Shown in pieces: positions 36,908 through 45,995 of a DNA stretch of 64,000 nt; position 1 is the stretch's first letter, and every line of letters starts with the position of its first letter. The position numbers and the translations under genes are program-made. A model generated the notes under the pieces. It was not told where the DNA came from. It saw only the letters and a list, made by a program, of their open reading frames with translations, and ran no database searches. Origin of the DNA: Gemmatimonadota bacterium (GTDB taxonomy: Bacteria; JAAXHH01); contig JAPOZT010000015.1 in NCBI GenBank assembly GCA_026705925.1, positions 162,906-226,905 of the forward strand, written 5' to 3'.

Positions 36908-36979
36908 CAGAAAAGCGCAGGGAGAACTAAAAGCGCGGAGCGACAGAAAAGCGCGGGGTGGCAGAAAAGCGTGGAGCGG
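36908..36979. repeat. Four tandem copies of an 18-bp repeat
   Basis: Units begin at 36908, 36926, 36944 and 36962, each exactly 18 bp, with the shared core AAAAGCG followed by G/C-rich bases. The copies differ by a few bases. They lie between the divergent peptide-binding-protein and permease genes, just upstream of a predicted promoter, so they could be operator sites. 18 bp is not a whole helical-turn multiple, which argues for slippage as an alternative. Confidence 0.7.
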
Positions 36980-36993
36980 TCAGACAGGGGCTC

Positions 36994-37022
36994 TTGACAC
37001 CGTGGATTCGGTTAAATAGGTT
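36994..37022 (+). promoter_or_regulatory. Predicted promoter of the APC permease gene
   Basis: TTGACA (36994-36999) and TAGGTT (37017-37022) are 17 bp apart, 66 bases before the permease ATG. The -35 box is perfect; the -10 box is weak but the same hexamer occurs before the AGCS operon. Confidence 0.4.
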
Positions 37023-37087
37023 GGTGGCGAGTCGTCCCGCTCACCCCGGCCGGCGCATAAACCAGAACACGCCAGGCACTCCCGACC

Positions 37088-38440
37088 ATGTCAGAACCGC
37101 ACGCTAGACCTTCCCGCCCCTCACTGCGCAAGTCCCTGGGGCTATTCGACGGCATCACCATACTCGTCGGCATCACCATCGGGGCCGGGATCTTCTCGGC
37201 GCCCCAGATCATCGCGGGCTTCACCGGGTCCTTCACGCCTATCCTCTGGCTCTGGATTTCGGGTGGAGCCTTCATTTTTCTCGGCGGCCTGGTCTACGCG
37301 GAACTGGGCAGCCGGATGCCGGACACGGGCGGCGAGTACCTTTACATCAGCCGGGCTTTCGGCCCCTTTGCCGGGTTCATGTTCGGCTGGTCCCAGCTGT
37401 TCATCATCCGTACCAGCCCCCTTGCCGGCCTGGCCATCGTGACCGTCAACTACTTCAGCTATTTCGTCGAAATGACGCACACCGAACGAATCGCCGTCGC
37501 CCTGTTCATCATCCTGCTGCTGACCATCCTGAACTACGTGGGCGTGCACCGGGCCGGCTTCTACCAGCGCCTGACCACGGTGCTCAAGGTCTCCGGCCTG
37601 ATGCTCCTCGTCTTACTCGGATTCACCCTGGATTACGGGGGCGAGAACCTGCTGGGCACCGCCGCGGAACCGACCGGCACGCTGGGACCCGTCGGCAATA
37701 TCATCGCCGCCGCTTTCATGGTGGTCTTCGCCTACATGGGATTCGAACGGGTGGGTTATTCAGCGGGAGAGATGAAAGACCCCCGGCGCACCATACCCCT
37801 GACCATGTTCGTTGGGATCACCGCGATCGTCCTGATCTATGTCCTCGCGAATCTCCTCTATCACCAGACCCTCGGCATGGCAGGCGTCCGGTCGAGCAGC
37901 ATCGTGGCTTCGGACACGGCCGTCCTGTTGCTGGGCCCCCTCGGCGCGGGGTTCATCGCCGTCACGGTCATGATCTCCACGACCGGCAGCATGAACGGGA
38001 CCTTCATGACCGCCACGCGGGTTTACTACGCCATGGCGCGGGATGGACTCTTCTTCAAGTGGCTGGACTACATCCATCCCGTGTACCGCACGCCTTCGCG
38101 GGCCATCATCGCCCACGCTGTATGGGGAACGGTCATCCTGCTGTTCCGGGGGACCTTCGAGACCATCATGGCGGGAATGGTGTTCGCGGTACTCATCTTC
38201 TTCGGGGCCAACACCCTGGCCCTCTTCAGGCTTCGCCGGATGGGCGTCGGCGCCGAAGGCGGATACCGGGTGCCGCTCTATCCCTGGACACCGTCCCTCT
38301 TCCTGGCGGGCATCGTCGTCCTCGTCGTGCTGCGCGCCACCTTCGAATGGTACAACTCGCTGATCGATCTCGCCTTTATCGTCACCGGCCTGCCGTTCTG
38401 GTTGATCTGGCGCAAGGCGAGGGGCCCAGCCCGGGCGTAA
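37088..38440 (+). CDS. APC-family amino acid permease
   Basis: A 450-residue transporter with about 12 membrane helices. GITIGAGIFSAPQIIA is the helix-1 substrate motif of LAT/APC carriers, and GFERVGYSAGEMKDPRRTIP is the helix-6 region with the conserved Glu. It resembles amino-acid antiporters/permeases of the PotE/YjeH kind. The ATG has no clear ribosome-binding site. Substrate not known. Confidence 0.88.
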   Translation: MSEPHARPSRPSLRKSLGLFDGITILVGITIGAGIFSAPQIIAGFTGSFTPILWLWISGGAFIFLGGLVYAELGSRMPDTGGEYLYISRAFGPFAGFMFGWSQLFIIRTSPLAGLAIVTVNYFSYFVEMTHTERIAVALFIILLLTILNYVGVHRAGFYQRLTTVLKVSGLMLLVLLGFTLDYGGENLLGTAAEPTGTLGPVGNIIAAAFMVVFAYMGFERVGYSAGEMKDPRRTIPLTMFVGITAIVLIYVLANLLYHQTLGMAGVRSSSIVASDTAVLLLGPLGAGFIAVTVMISTTGSMNGTFMTATRVYYAMARDGLFFKWLDYIHPVYRTPSRAIIAHAVWGTVILLFRGTFETIMAGMVFAVLIFFGANTLALFRLRRMGVGAEGGYRVPLYPWTPSLFLAGIVVLVVLRATFEWYNSLIDLAFIVTGLPFWLIWRKARGPARA

Positions 38441-38549
38441 ATAAGGTCCGGGCGTAAATCAGGTCCGGCCATCAACCGAAGCCGGATTAATAGCGAACGC
38501 ACGCCTGCCGAATCCTGCGTGATGCTCAATAATCGATACTCGCCCATTC

Positions 38550-39314
38550 CTACCTGCCGATACGCCTCGATATGGCATCGAAAAAGTCTGCCAGATTGAC
38601 CAGGCAGTGCGCGACAATACCGGGACGGACGCTTTGCGTGTGGATGGTGGTGTAGATGAGGGGCAGGATGCCCAGCGTGCGGACCGGAATCATCCAGGGC
38701 GCGTCGAAATGGTAAATGGAGAAGAGCAAGCTGTGTGCGACGGGTTTCAGGCGCCCGAACTGGCTGGGCATCCTTGGAAGCAGATATCCGCGAAAATAGA
38801 GTTCTTCGGTTATGGGGACAAGGATGCCAGTGAGTAAGATGTTCGCTAAAAGGACGATCCCGGCGATCTCCGAATCACCTGCCACCTGGTACTTCGCAAA
38901 GAAATCGACACCAACGAAAGCTTCAAGCCAGCGGGTGACCGGCTCGAACGCCAGGAAAATAACGGCGGTCGGCACAAGGATCGCGGGAACCCACACCATA
39001 TAGCGAGACCAGGAGAGTGACCGGTTGTATACGACGATGCCTTCAAGCGACCACCCCGGGTTGCGCCGCTTCCTGGCCAGGTAATAGAGATAGCCTAGCT
39101 GCACGGGAATCAGCACGAATACATTGGAGAGTACGCCGATGAATAGTTCGGGCGGTAATGACGGGCTCCACAAAGTCGCAAATCCCAGCAAGGTCGCTGC
39201 AACGTTTGCGATGCCGGGAGCGAAATGGAGAAACAGACTCTTCCCCAGAGAATGAGGCTCAACCGCCGAACCGATCGGGTTTCCAGCCAAGCGACCCGGT
39301 GCAGTTGCATTCAT
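38550..39314 (-). CDS. CPBP-family intramembrane metalloprotease
   Basis: A 254-residue membrane protein of the CAAX-protease/bacteriocin-processing type. The catalytic motifs are E170-E171-x3-R175 (EELYFRG), H202 (FSIYHF) and H236-x3-N240 (HCLVN). Six or so hydrophobic helices are visible. Possible roles are processing of small peptides or immunity; no substrate gene is recognisable nearby. GC content is slightly lower than in neighbours, and the gene is alone on this strand, with AAAGGAG upstream of its start. Confidence 0.85.
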   Translation of the reverse strand: MNATAPGRLAGNPIGSAVEPHSLGKSLFLHFAPGIANVAATLLGFATLWSPSLPPELFIGVLSNVFVLIPVQLGYLYYLARKRRNPGWSLEGIVVYNRSLSWSRYMVWVPAILVPTAVIFLAFEPVTRWLEAFVGVDFFAKYQVAGDSEIAGIVLLANILLTGILVPITEELYFRGYLLPRMPSQFGRLKPVAHSLLFSIYHFDAPWMIPVRTLGILPLIYTTIHTQSVRPGIVAHCLVNLADFFDAISRRIGR

Positions 39315-39418
39315 CCTTGAACTTCTCCTTTCTCGATCCTTTTAAACTGGTCAGTGTTTTCGCAATTGTACGCTCTGACATCTTGCAAAACCAGCGATTT
39401 AGATCCATCAGTTTTCCC

Positions 39419-39447
39419 TTTACTGAAATGCGTTCTGCGTGTATATT
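39419..39447 (+). promoter_or_regulatory. Predicted sigma-70 promoter of moaA-moeB
   Basis: TTTACT (39419-39424) and TATATT (39442-39447) are 17 bp apart, about 75 bases before moaA, inside a 208-bp AT-rich gap. No molybdenum-cofactor riboswitch fold was recognised in the short leader. Confidence 0.5.
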
Positions 39448-39522
39448 AAACCATTCAAATCAAGTGTATTCAATCATTAAACAAAGTGTCAACAAGGCCT
39501 GCTGCAAGGTCACGAGAATTTT

Positions 39523-40515
39523 ATGAGCTACCAGCTGACAGACAGTTTTGGCCGAACGATCAACAACCTTCGGGTGTCGGTGACGGATCAGTGTAATTTC
39601 CGCTGCATCTATTGCATGCCCGAAGTGGGGATGATCTTCCAGCCGCGCGAAGAGATCCTGACCTTCGAGGAAATCACGCGTTTCGTCGGGATCGTCACCG
39701 GGCTGGGCATCTCCAAGCTGAGATTGACCGGGGGTGAGCCGACCGTTCGCAAGGACCTGCCGGTACTGGTGCGCATGCTCGCGGAGATACCCGGCGTCCG
39801 GGACATGGCCATGACGACCAACGGCTTCCTGCTCAAGAAGATGTCCCGCGACCTGCGCGAGGCGGGACTCCCCAGGATCAACGTCAGCCTGGATACGCTG
39901 GACGAGGAGAAGTTCAAGGAGATGACCCGTCGCGACGTCCTGCACAAGGTACTCGACGGGCTGGAGGAGGCGACCCGTCATTTCCAGTTGCCGATCAAGA
40001 TCAACGTGGTCGCAATGAAGGGATACACCGAAGACGAACTGCTGGACTTTGCGAAACTGGCGCGTACCGGTCCCTACCAGGTTCGCTTCATCGAGTTCAT
40101 GCCGCTGGACGCGGACCGTTCCTGGACGCGCGACCAGGTGCTGGACGGCGCCGAGATCATCGAACGGATCGGCGCGCGCTGGCCCCTGGACGCCGTGAAG
40201 CGGCCCGACCAGCGGGAGCCGGCCGACCTGTTCAGGTTTCGGGACGGCCAGGGCGAGATCGGACTCATCGCTTCGGTCAGCGAACCCTTCTGCGGCAGTT
40301 GCAACCGGATACGCATTACAGCGGACGGCAAGCTCAGGACCTGCCTTTTCTCCATCAATGAAACCGATATCAAGGCCCTGCTGCGGGGCGGCGCCTCGGA
40401 CGCGGAGATCGCCGAGACGGTGATCGAGGCCGTGCAGAACAAGGAACCGGGGCATCACATCAACGAACCCGATTTCGTCCAGCCGGAAAGGACCATGTCC
40501 TCCATAGGCGGATAG
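39523..40515 (+). CDS. moaA: GTP 3',8-cyclase (MoaA)
   Basis: A 330-residue radical-SAM enzyme. C24, C28 and C31 (CNFRCIYC) bind the SAM cluster; the C-terminal cluster cysteines lie in FCGSCNRIR and RTCLF. The chain ends in Gly-Gly (SSIGG), required for activity. With MoaC (not in the window) it turns GTP into cyclic pyranopterin, the first step to molybdenum cofactor. The ATG has no clear ribosome-binding site. moeB follows after 12 bases. Confidence 0.96.
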   Translation: MSYQLTDSFGRTINNLRVSVTDQCNFRCIYCMPEVGMIFQPREEILTFEEITRFVGIVTGLGISKLRLTGGEPTVRKDLPVLVRMLAEIPGVRDMAMTTNGFLLKKMSRDLREAGLPRINVSLDTLDEEKFKEMTRRDVLHKVLDGLEEATRHFQLPIKINVVAMKGYTEDELLDFAKLARTGPYQVRFIEFMPLDADRSWTRDQVLDGAEIIERIGARWPLDAVKRPDQREPADLFRFRDGQGEIGLIASVSEPFCGSCNRIRITADGKLRTCLFSINETDIKALLRGGASDAEIAETVIEAVQNKEPGHHINEPDFVQPERTMSSIGG

Positions 40516-40527
40516 CAGGAGATCACT

Positions 40528-41709
40528 ATGAGTCAGCGGATGTCATCTCAGGAACTCCTCGCCCAGGTCAAGGGCGAAGTGAATGAGATGTCCATGGAAG
40601 AACTCAAGGAAAAGCTGGACCGGAACGCCGACCTGGTCCTGATCGATGTGCGCGAGCAGGACGAAGTCGACCAGGGCGTCATCGTCGGGGCGACCCATAT
40701 TCCGAGGGGATTTCTGGAGCTCAGGATCGAAAACACCGAGAGCGACCGGAACCGGGAAATCGTGCTGTATTGCGCGGGCGGAAACCGCTCGGCACTGGCG
40801 GCGCAGTCGCTGGAAGCCATGGGATACACCAATGTCATCTCCATGCGGGAGGGATATACGGGATGGAGCGCCGCCGGCTTCCCCACGGTCCAGGAGCGGA
40901 ACTTGAGCAAGGAAGAACGCCTTCGGTATTCCCGCCACCTGATCGTGCCCGAGATCGGGGAGAAGGGCCAGGTGAAGATCCTCGACGCCAGGGTGCTGCT
41001 GGTGGGATCGGGCGGATTGGGATCCCCGTCGGCCTATTACCTCGCAGCCGCCGGAGTGGGCACCATCGGGCTCGTCGACTTCGACGTGGTGGACGTGACG
41101 AACCTGCAGCGGCAGATCATCCACGGCACGTCCGACATCGGACGACCCAAGGTGGTGTCCGCCCAGGAGACGATCAACGACCTGAACCCCGACTGCAACG
41201 TGATCCTCCATGAAACCCGCCTCATGGCCGACAACATCATGGAGATCATCAAGGACTACGACATCATCGTTGACGGCTGCGACAATTTCCCGACGCGGTA
41301 CCTGGTGAACGACGCCTGCGTGCTGGCCGGCAAGCCGAACGTCCACGGGAGCATCTACCAGTTCGACGGTTACGCCACGGTGTTTCATCCGGACCGGGGA
41401 CCCTGTTACCGCTGTCTCTATCCAGAACCGCCACCGCCCGGCGCCGTACCCAGCTGCGATGAAGCCGGCGTACTCGGCGTCCTTCCCGGTACGGTGGGAC
41501 TCATTCAGGCCACCGAGACCCTCAAGCTCATACTCGACCAGGGCGATCCGCTCATCGGCCGGATCCTGATGTACGACGCGCTGGACATGACCTTCCAGAC
41601 CTTCAACGTACAGAAGGATCCGTCCTGTCCCCTGTGCGGCGAGAATCCCACGATTACCGAGTTAATCGACTACGAAGCCTTCTGCGGCTTCGCGCCGGCC
41701 GCCGGTTGA
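40528..41709 (+). CDS. moeB: MoeB/ThiF-type adenylyltransferase with N-terminal rhodanese domain
   Basis: A 393-residue fusion. Residues about 20-122 are a rhodanese with active Cys82 (LYCAGGNRS). Residues 130-393 are an E1-like adenylyltransferase: nucleotide loop GSGGLGS (160-166), VVDVTNLQRQ, zinc pairs CYRC and CPLC, and the catalytic-type Cys in PSCDEAG. It should adenylate the MoaD or ThiS C-terminus and could also deliver sulfur. In the better-known MoeZ/MOCS3 layout the rhodanese is C-terminal; here it is first. Operon with moaA. Confidence 0.9.
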   Translation: MSQRMSSQELLAQVKGEVNEMSMEELKEKLDRNADLVLIDVREQDEVDQGVIVGATHIPRGFLELRIENTESDRNREIVLYCAGGNRSALAAQSLEAMGYTNVISMREGYTGWSAAGFPTVQERNLSKEERLRYSRHLIVPEIGEKGQVKILDARVLLVGSGGLGSPSAYYLAAAGVGTIGLVDFDVVDVTNLQRQIIHGTSDIGRPKVVSAQETINDLNPDCNVILHETRLMADNIMEIIKDYDIIVDGCDNFPTRYLVNDACVLAGKPNVHGSIYQFDGYATVFHPDRGPCYRCLYPEPPPPGAVPSCDEAGVLGVLPGTVGLIQATETLKLILDQGDPLIGRILMYDALDMTFQTFNVQKDPSCPLCGENPTITELIDYEAFCGFAPAAG

Positions 41710-41845
41710 CGGTGAGCGGGTCGCCACCCTACCACACGAAGCCCAGTCCCGACGAGTTCTTCCTGGCGATCGTGCGGTTAAGGGATTTCCATGTTCGCTG
41801 ATGCACAATTCCACACAATCCGTTAACCCATAAGGAATCTCCACC

Positions 41846-42736
41846 ATGGCGGAACGAATCGGTTTCATCGGCCTCGGCATCATGGGAGAACCGATGTGTC
41901 GCAACCTCATGAAGGCAGGCTATGCCTGTACTGTGAACACCCGGACGAAATCGCGTGCCGAAAAGCTCCTGTCGGAAGGTGCCGTATGGAGCGAAAGTCC
42001 GAAGGATACGGCCGTCAAGTCGGACGTGATCATCACGATCGTGACTGACACGCCAGACGTGGAGAAGGTGATCCTGGGTGAAGGCGGGATCATCGAGGGC
42101 ATAAGTCCCGGTTCGGTGGTCATCGACATGAGCACCATCTCCCCCTCGGCCACGCAGACCATGGCCGCAGCGCTCGAGGAGAAGGGCGCCGACATGCTCG
42201 ATGCGCCGGTCAGCGGCGGCGACACCGGGGCGATCGCGGGGACCCTTTCCATCATGGTGGGCGGCAGGCAGGATGCCTTCGAACGGTGCCTGCCTGTTTT
42301 CGAAGCCATGGGCAAGAGCATCAATCTGATCGGCGACCACGGCGCCGGACAGATGACCAAGCTGTGCAACCAGGTGGCGGTCAGCGTAGCGAACCTGGCC
42401 ATGGCGGAAGCGCTCATCCTGGCCGCTAAAGCCGGTCTGGACATGGAGAAGATGCTCGCCGCGATCAGCGGGGGCGCCGCGGGTTCCTGGCAGCTGTCCA
42501 ACCTGGCGCCGCGCATCATCAAGCGGGACTTCGATCCGGGATTCATGGTGAAACTGCAGCAGAAGGACCTGCGGCTCGTGCTGGGCGCCGCCTCGGAACT
42601 CGGACTGGGACTGCCCGGTGCGAGCCTGGCCCACCAGCTGTTCAATGCCGTCGAGGCCGCGGGCGAGGGCGACGAGGGCACGCAGGCCCTGGTAAAATCC
42701 CTGGAACGCATGTCCGGGGTGGAAGTACACGGCTAG
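41846..42736 (+). CDS. garR: 2-hydroxy-3-oxopropionate reductase-like (GarR/HIBADH family)
   Basis: A 296-residue beta-hydroxyacid dehydrogenase. GLGIMG (10-14) binds NAD(P), DAPVSGGDTGA is the substrate loop, and K172/N175 in GAGQMTKLCNQ are catalytic. It fits tartronate semialdehyde reductase best, but 3-hydroxyisobutyrate dehydrogenase or succinic-semialdehyde reductase are close alternatives. AAGGAA precedes the ATG. A cytochrome c and ilvD follow on the same strand within 25-30 bases each. Confidence 0.82.
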   Translation: MAERIGFIGLGIMGEPMCRNLMKAGYACTVNTRTKSRAEKLLSEGAVWSESPKDTAVKSDVIITIVTDTPDVEKVILGEGGIIEGISPGSVVIDMSTISPSATQTMAAALEEKGADMLDAPVSGGDTGAIAGTLSIMVGGRQDAFERCLPVFEAMGKSINLIGDHGAGQMTKLCNQVAVSVANLAMAEALILAAKAGLDMEKMLAAISGGAAGSWQLSNLAPRIIKRDFDPGFMVKLQQKDLRLVLGAASELGLGLPGASLAHQLFNAVEAAGEGDEGTQALVKSLERMSGVEVHG

Positions 42737-42759
42737 CAACGACCCCTTAAAGGAGATCG

Positions 42760-43233
42760 ATGCGTTTCAGCGTCCTGGTGACCCTCTTCGGCGTCGGCGC
42801 GGTCCTGATGGCAGTAGCCGTGGTGTTCATGTACGGATCGGATGGGGCGAGCGAACCCCGCACACCGGTGGAGCACGGCAGAAGACTCTTCCGGCTGCAG
42901 GGTTGTGCATCGTGCCATGCCATCGGCGGAGGGATCTCACGGGGACCCGACCTGGCCGGGCTGATCCCCCGGCTTTCCGCCCGCCTGACCGACGACGCGT
43001 ATCAGCATCACCTGGATTCGCTGCGGGTGGCCAGACCGGATGCGCATGCCTTTTTTGCGGCGCGGTACGAGCGTGTGCTGGGCACGCAGGGCGAGGAGCG
43101 GATCAAGGCCTGGTTCGCGGAGCACCTGCGGAATCCCCGGTTCGATCATTTCACGGGACTGATGCCCGACTACGATCATTTGACGGAAGAACAGGTGGGT
43201 CGACTGACGGCCTACATATTGACTTTGCGGTAG
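42760..43233 (+). CDS. Membrane-anchored monohaem cytochrome c
   Basis: A 157-residue protein with an N-terminal membrane anchor (VLVTLFGVGAVLMAVAVVFM) and one haem site C49-A-S-C52-H53. GPDLAGL and a later Met in FTGLMPDYDHLTEEQ, the likely sixth haem ligand, are typical of class I cytochromes c. The middle 50 residues form a helical insert. It would carry electrons in the periplasm. AAAGGAG precedes the ATG. Its partner is not obvious from the flanking reductase and dehydratase genes. Confidence 0.85.
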   Translation: MRFSVLVTLFGVGAVLMAVAVVFMYGSDGASEPRTPVEHGRRLFRLQGCASCHAIGGGISRGPDLAGLIPRLSARLTDDAYQHHLDSLRVARPDAHAFFAARYERVLGTQGEERIKAWFAEHLRNPRFDHFTGLMPDYDHLTEEQVGRLTAYILTLR

Positions 43234-43262
43234 CACAATCCTCGAAGAACGGAGACCGAAAC

Positions 43263-44939
43263 ATGACAGACGCTGGAAAGAGACACAGCAGGACGATCAC
43301 CGACGGACCCTCGCGGGCCCCGGCCCGGGCCATGCTCAAGGCCTCGGGGTTCACCGACGCGGACCTGGCCCGGCCGATCATCGGGATCGCCAACACCTGG
43401 ATCGAGATCGGTCCCTGCACCTACCACTTGCGTGACCTCGCCGAGTACGTGAAAGAAGGCGTCCGGGAGGCCGGCGGCACGCCCATGGAGTTCAACACCG
43501 TCTCCATCTCCGACGGGATCACCATGGGCAGCCAGGGCATGAAGGCCTCGCTGGTCAGCCGTGAGGTAATCGCCGATTCCATCGAGCTGGTCACGATCGG
43601 AAACATGTTCGACGGCCTGATCGCCCTGTCCGGCTGCGACAAGACGATCCCGGGCACGGTCATGGCCCTGGGCCGGGTGAACGTGCCGTCCCTGATGCTC
43701 TACGGCGGCTCGATCATGCCGGGCAGCTTCCAGCAGCACGACGTCACGATCCAGGACGTGTTCGAGGCGGTAGGTGCCCACGCCTCGGGCAGGATGACCG
43801 ATCTGGAACTCAAGGACATGGAAGATCACGCCTGTCCGGGCGCGGGGGCCTGCGGCGGACAGTTCACGGCCAACACCATGGCCATCGCCTTCGAAATGCT
43901 GGGGATCTCGCCCATCGGCAGTGCGAGCGTACCCGCTACCCACCCGGACAAGCCGGAGGTGGGCCGCGAATGCGGTCGCCAGGTCATGGAACTGGTGCGC
44001 AGGAACCTCTGCCCACGGGACATCATGACGCGAAACGCGTTCGAAAACGCCATCGCCGCCGTGCTCACCACCGGGGGGTCCACCAACAGCGTGCTGCACC
44101 TGCTGGCCGTCGCCCAGGAGTCGGGCGTGGACCTGCACATCGAGGATTTCGACCGGATCAGCGAGAAGACGCCGCTGCTCGCCGACCTGAAACCGGGCGG
44201 GCGTTTCGTCGCCAACGACCTGTTCGCGGCGGGCGGCAACCGGCTCGTGGCCAAGCGCATGCTGGAGGGCGGCATGCTCCACGAGGATGCGATCACGGTA
44301 TCGGGCCGAACCATCGCCGAAGAAGCCGCGCAGGCGTCCGAGACGCCGGGGCAGGTGGTCGTCCGGGATCTCGGGGACCCGCTCAAACCCACCGGCGGCT
44401 ACGTGATCCTCAAGGGCAACCTAGCCCCCGAAGGCTGCGTCCTGAAAGTCGCCGGCCACGAGAAGACCCACCACCGCGGCCCCGCCCGGGTCTTCGACTG
44501 TGAGGAAGACGCCATGGCAGAGGTGATGAACGGGGGTATACAGCCCAATGACGTGGTGGTCATCCGCTACGAGGGGCCGAAGGGCGGACCGGGCATGCGG
44601 GAGATGCTGGCCGTTACCGGCGCCCTCGTCGGCCGGGGCCTGGGAGAATCGGTGGCCCTGATGACCGACGGCCGTTTTTCCGGCGCAACCCACGGTTTCA
44701 TGGTCGGGCACGTCGCGCCCGAAGCCGCGGTACGCGGTCCCATCGCCGCACTGCGCGACGGAGACATCGTGGTCTTCGACGTGGCGTCCCGACGCCTGGA
44801 CGTGGAGTTGTCCGACGAGGTCATCGCCGAACGCCTTTCCGACTGGACCGAGCGGACATCCCGTTTCGGTGACGGCGTCATGACCAAGTATGCCCGGCTT
44901 GTCTCTTCGGCGGCCACGGGGGCGGTTACGCGGGCCTGA
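43263..44939 (+). CDS. ilvD: Dihydroxy-acid dehydratase
   Basis: A 558-residue IlvD/Edd-family dehydratase. C52, C125 (SGCDKTIPG) and C197 (GACGGQFTANT) would hold the iron-sulfur cluster, and the C-terminal beta-barrel has LMTDGRFSGATHGFMVGHVAPEA. Sequence is that of the branched-chain amino acid enzyme rather than of sugar-acid dehydratases. Start ATG at 43263, 30 bases after the cytochrome gene; the frame is open further upstream through that gene. Converges on the arginase gene. Confidence 0.92.
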   Translation: MTDAGKRHSRTITDGPSRAPARAMLKASGFTDADLARPIIGIANTWIEIGPCTYHLRDLAEYVKEGVREAGGTPMEFNTVSISDGITMGSQGMKASLVSREVIADSIELVTIGNMFDGLIALSGCDKTIPGTVMALGRVNVPSLMLYGGSIMPGSFQQHDVTIQDVFEAVGAHASGRMTDLELKDMEDHACPGAGACGGQFTANTMAIAFEMLGISPIGSASVPATHPDKPEVGRECGRQVMELVRRNLCPRDIMTRNAFENAIAAVLTTGGSTNSVLHLLAVAQESGVDLHIEDFDRISEKTPLLADLKPGGRFVANDLFAAGGNRLVAKRMLEGGMLHEDAITVSGRTIAEEAAQASETPGQVVVRDLGDPLKPTGGYVILKGNLAPEGCVLKVAGHEKTHHRGPARVFDCEEDAMAEVMNGGIQPNDVVVIRYEGPKGGPGMREMLAVTGALVGRGLGESVALMTDGRFSGATHGFMVGHVAPEAAVRGPIAALRDGDIVVFDVASRRLDVELSDEVIAERLSDWTERTSRFGDGVMTKYARLVSSAATGAVTRA

Positions 44940-45022
44940 CCGGCAGTGCCACCTCCTCGCCGGCCAGTGGCGCGGCTGCAGCCGACGGCTGAAGGCGTCG
45001 CGGACCAGGCGGACCAGGCGGA

Positions 45023-45931
45023 CTACAAGATCCCGCGGCCGAGGGCGGACAGCAGGAGTTCCACGCCCAGTTCGGCCGTGGCGTTCCCCATGTCGAGGAT
45101 GGGATTGAGTTCGACCAGGTCCAGGGCACGCAGCAACCCGCTGTCGGCCACCGTTTCCATGAGCAGGTGGGCCTCCCGGTAGCTCAGCCCGCCCTTGACC
45201 GGCGTACCCACGCCCGGTGCGATGCCCGGATCGCACACGTCGAGGTCGAAGGACACGTGCACGCCCGCCGTGCCGTCCCCCGCCAGCTCCAGCGCTTTCT
45301 GTGCCACCCGGGCCATCCCCAGCTGGTCCACGTCTTTCATCGTGTAGACATGGATACCGGACTCGAGTACCAGGTTGCGCTCGGCGGGGTCGAGATTGCG
45401 TACGCCGACGAGTACGGTGTGCTCCGCTTCGACGGCTGGTCCGGCCGGACCAAAACCCGATAGTTCGGCAGGTTCGCCTCCCAGCAGTGAGGATAGCGCC
45501 ATCCCGTGGACGTTGCCGCTCGCGCTGATGCCGGGGTTATTCATGTCCCCGTGGGCGTCCACCCAAAGCAGGCCGACGCGCTCGCCGTCGTCCCGGGCGC
45601 GCGTGGCCGTGGCCACCACCGAACCGGCGGCAAGACTGTGATCGCCGCCCAGGACGATGGGTACCGCGCCGTCGCGGTGCACGGCAAGCGCCGTATCGTA
45701 CAGGTTGCGGCACACTTCCGCGATGTCTTCGATGTATTTTCTGGTGGGATCGCCCGGACTGCACAGTTCCCGGATGGGCGCGGTCAGATCGCCCCGGTCC
45801 GTCACCGTTCTCCCCAGGGCGGAGACCCGTTCACCCACGCCGGCGATGCGCATGGCGGACGGCCCCATGTCGACGCCGCGGCGTCCCGCGCCGAGGTCGA
45901 GGGGCACTCCGATGATGTGTATCGGATTCAT
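45023..45931 (-). CDS. rocF: Arginase
   Basis: A 302-residue ureohydrolase. Manganese ligands are H98 (GGDHS), D125, H127 and D129 (DAHGD), and D229/D231 (SFDLDVCDP). GVGTPVKGGLSYREAHL and VELNPILD are specific to arginases rather than agmatinases. It splits arginine into ornithine and urea. Downstream of cupin and PEP-hydrolase-like genes with gaps of 64 and 76 bases on the same strand. Confidence 0.92.
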   Translation of the reverse strand: MNPIHIIGVPLDLGAGRRGVDMGPSAMRIAGVGERVSALGRTVTDRGDLTAPIRELCSPGDPTRKYIEDIAEVCRNLYDTALAVHRDGAVPIVLGGDHSLAAGSVVATATRARDDGERVGLLWVDAHGDMNNPGISASGNVHGMALSSLLGGEPAELSGFGPAGPAVEAEHTVLVGVRNLDPAERNLVLESGIHVYTMKDVDQLGMARVAQKALELAGDGTAGVHVSFDLDVCDPGIAPGVGTPVKGGLSYREAHLLMETVADSGLLRALDLVELNPILDMGNATAELGVELLLSALGRGIL

Positions 45932-45995
45932 CGTTCGAATAGCCTCGCCCGCTTGTTCAATATCGAACGGGTGATGATCGGACTACAGCCGGATT

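Noticed and set aside
43212..44282. 356-codon minus-strand open frame
   Set aside because: It is antisense to ilvD, whose cluster cysteines and full length are convincing.
45000..45023. GCGGACCAG repeated about 2.5 times at the arginase stop
   Set aside because: Too short and too GC-biased to separate from chance.
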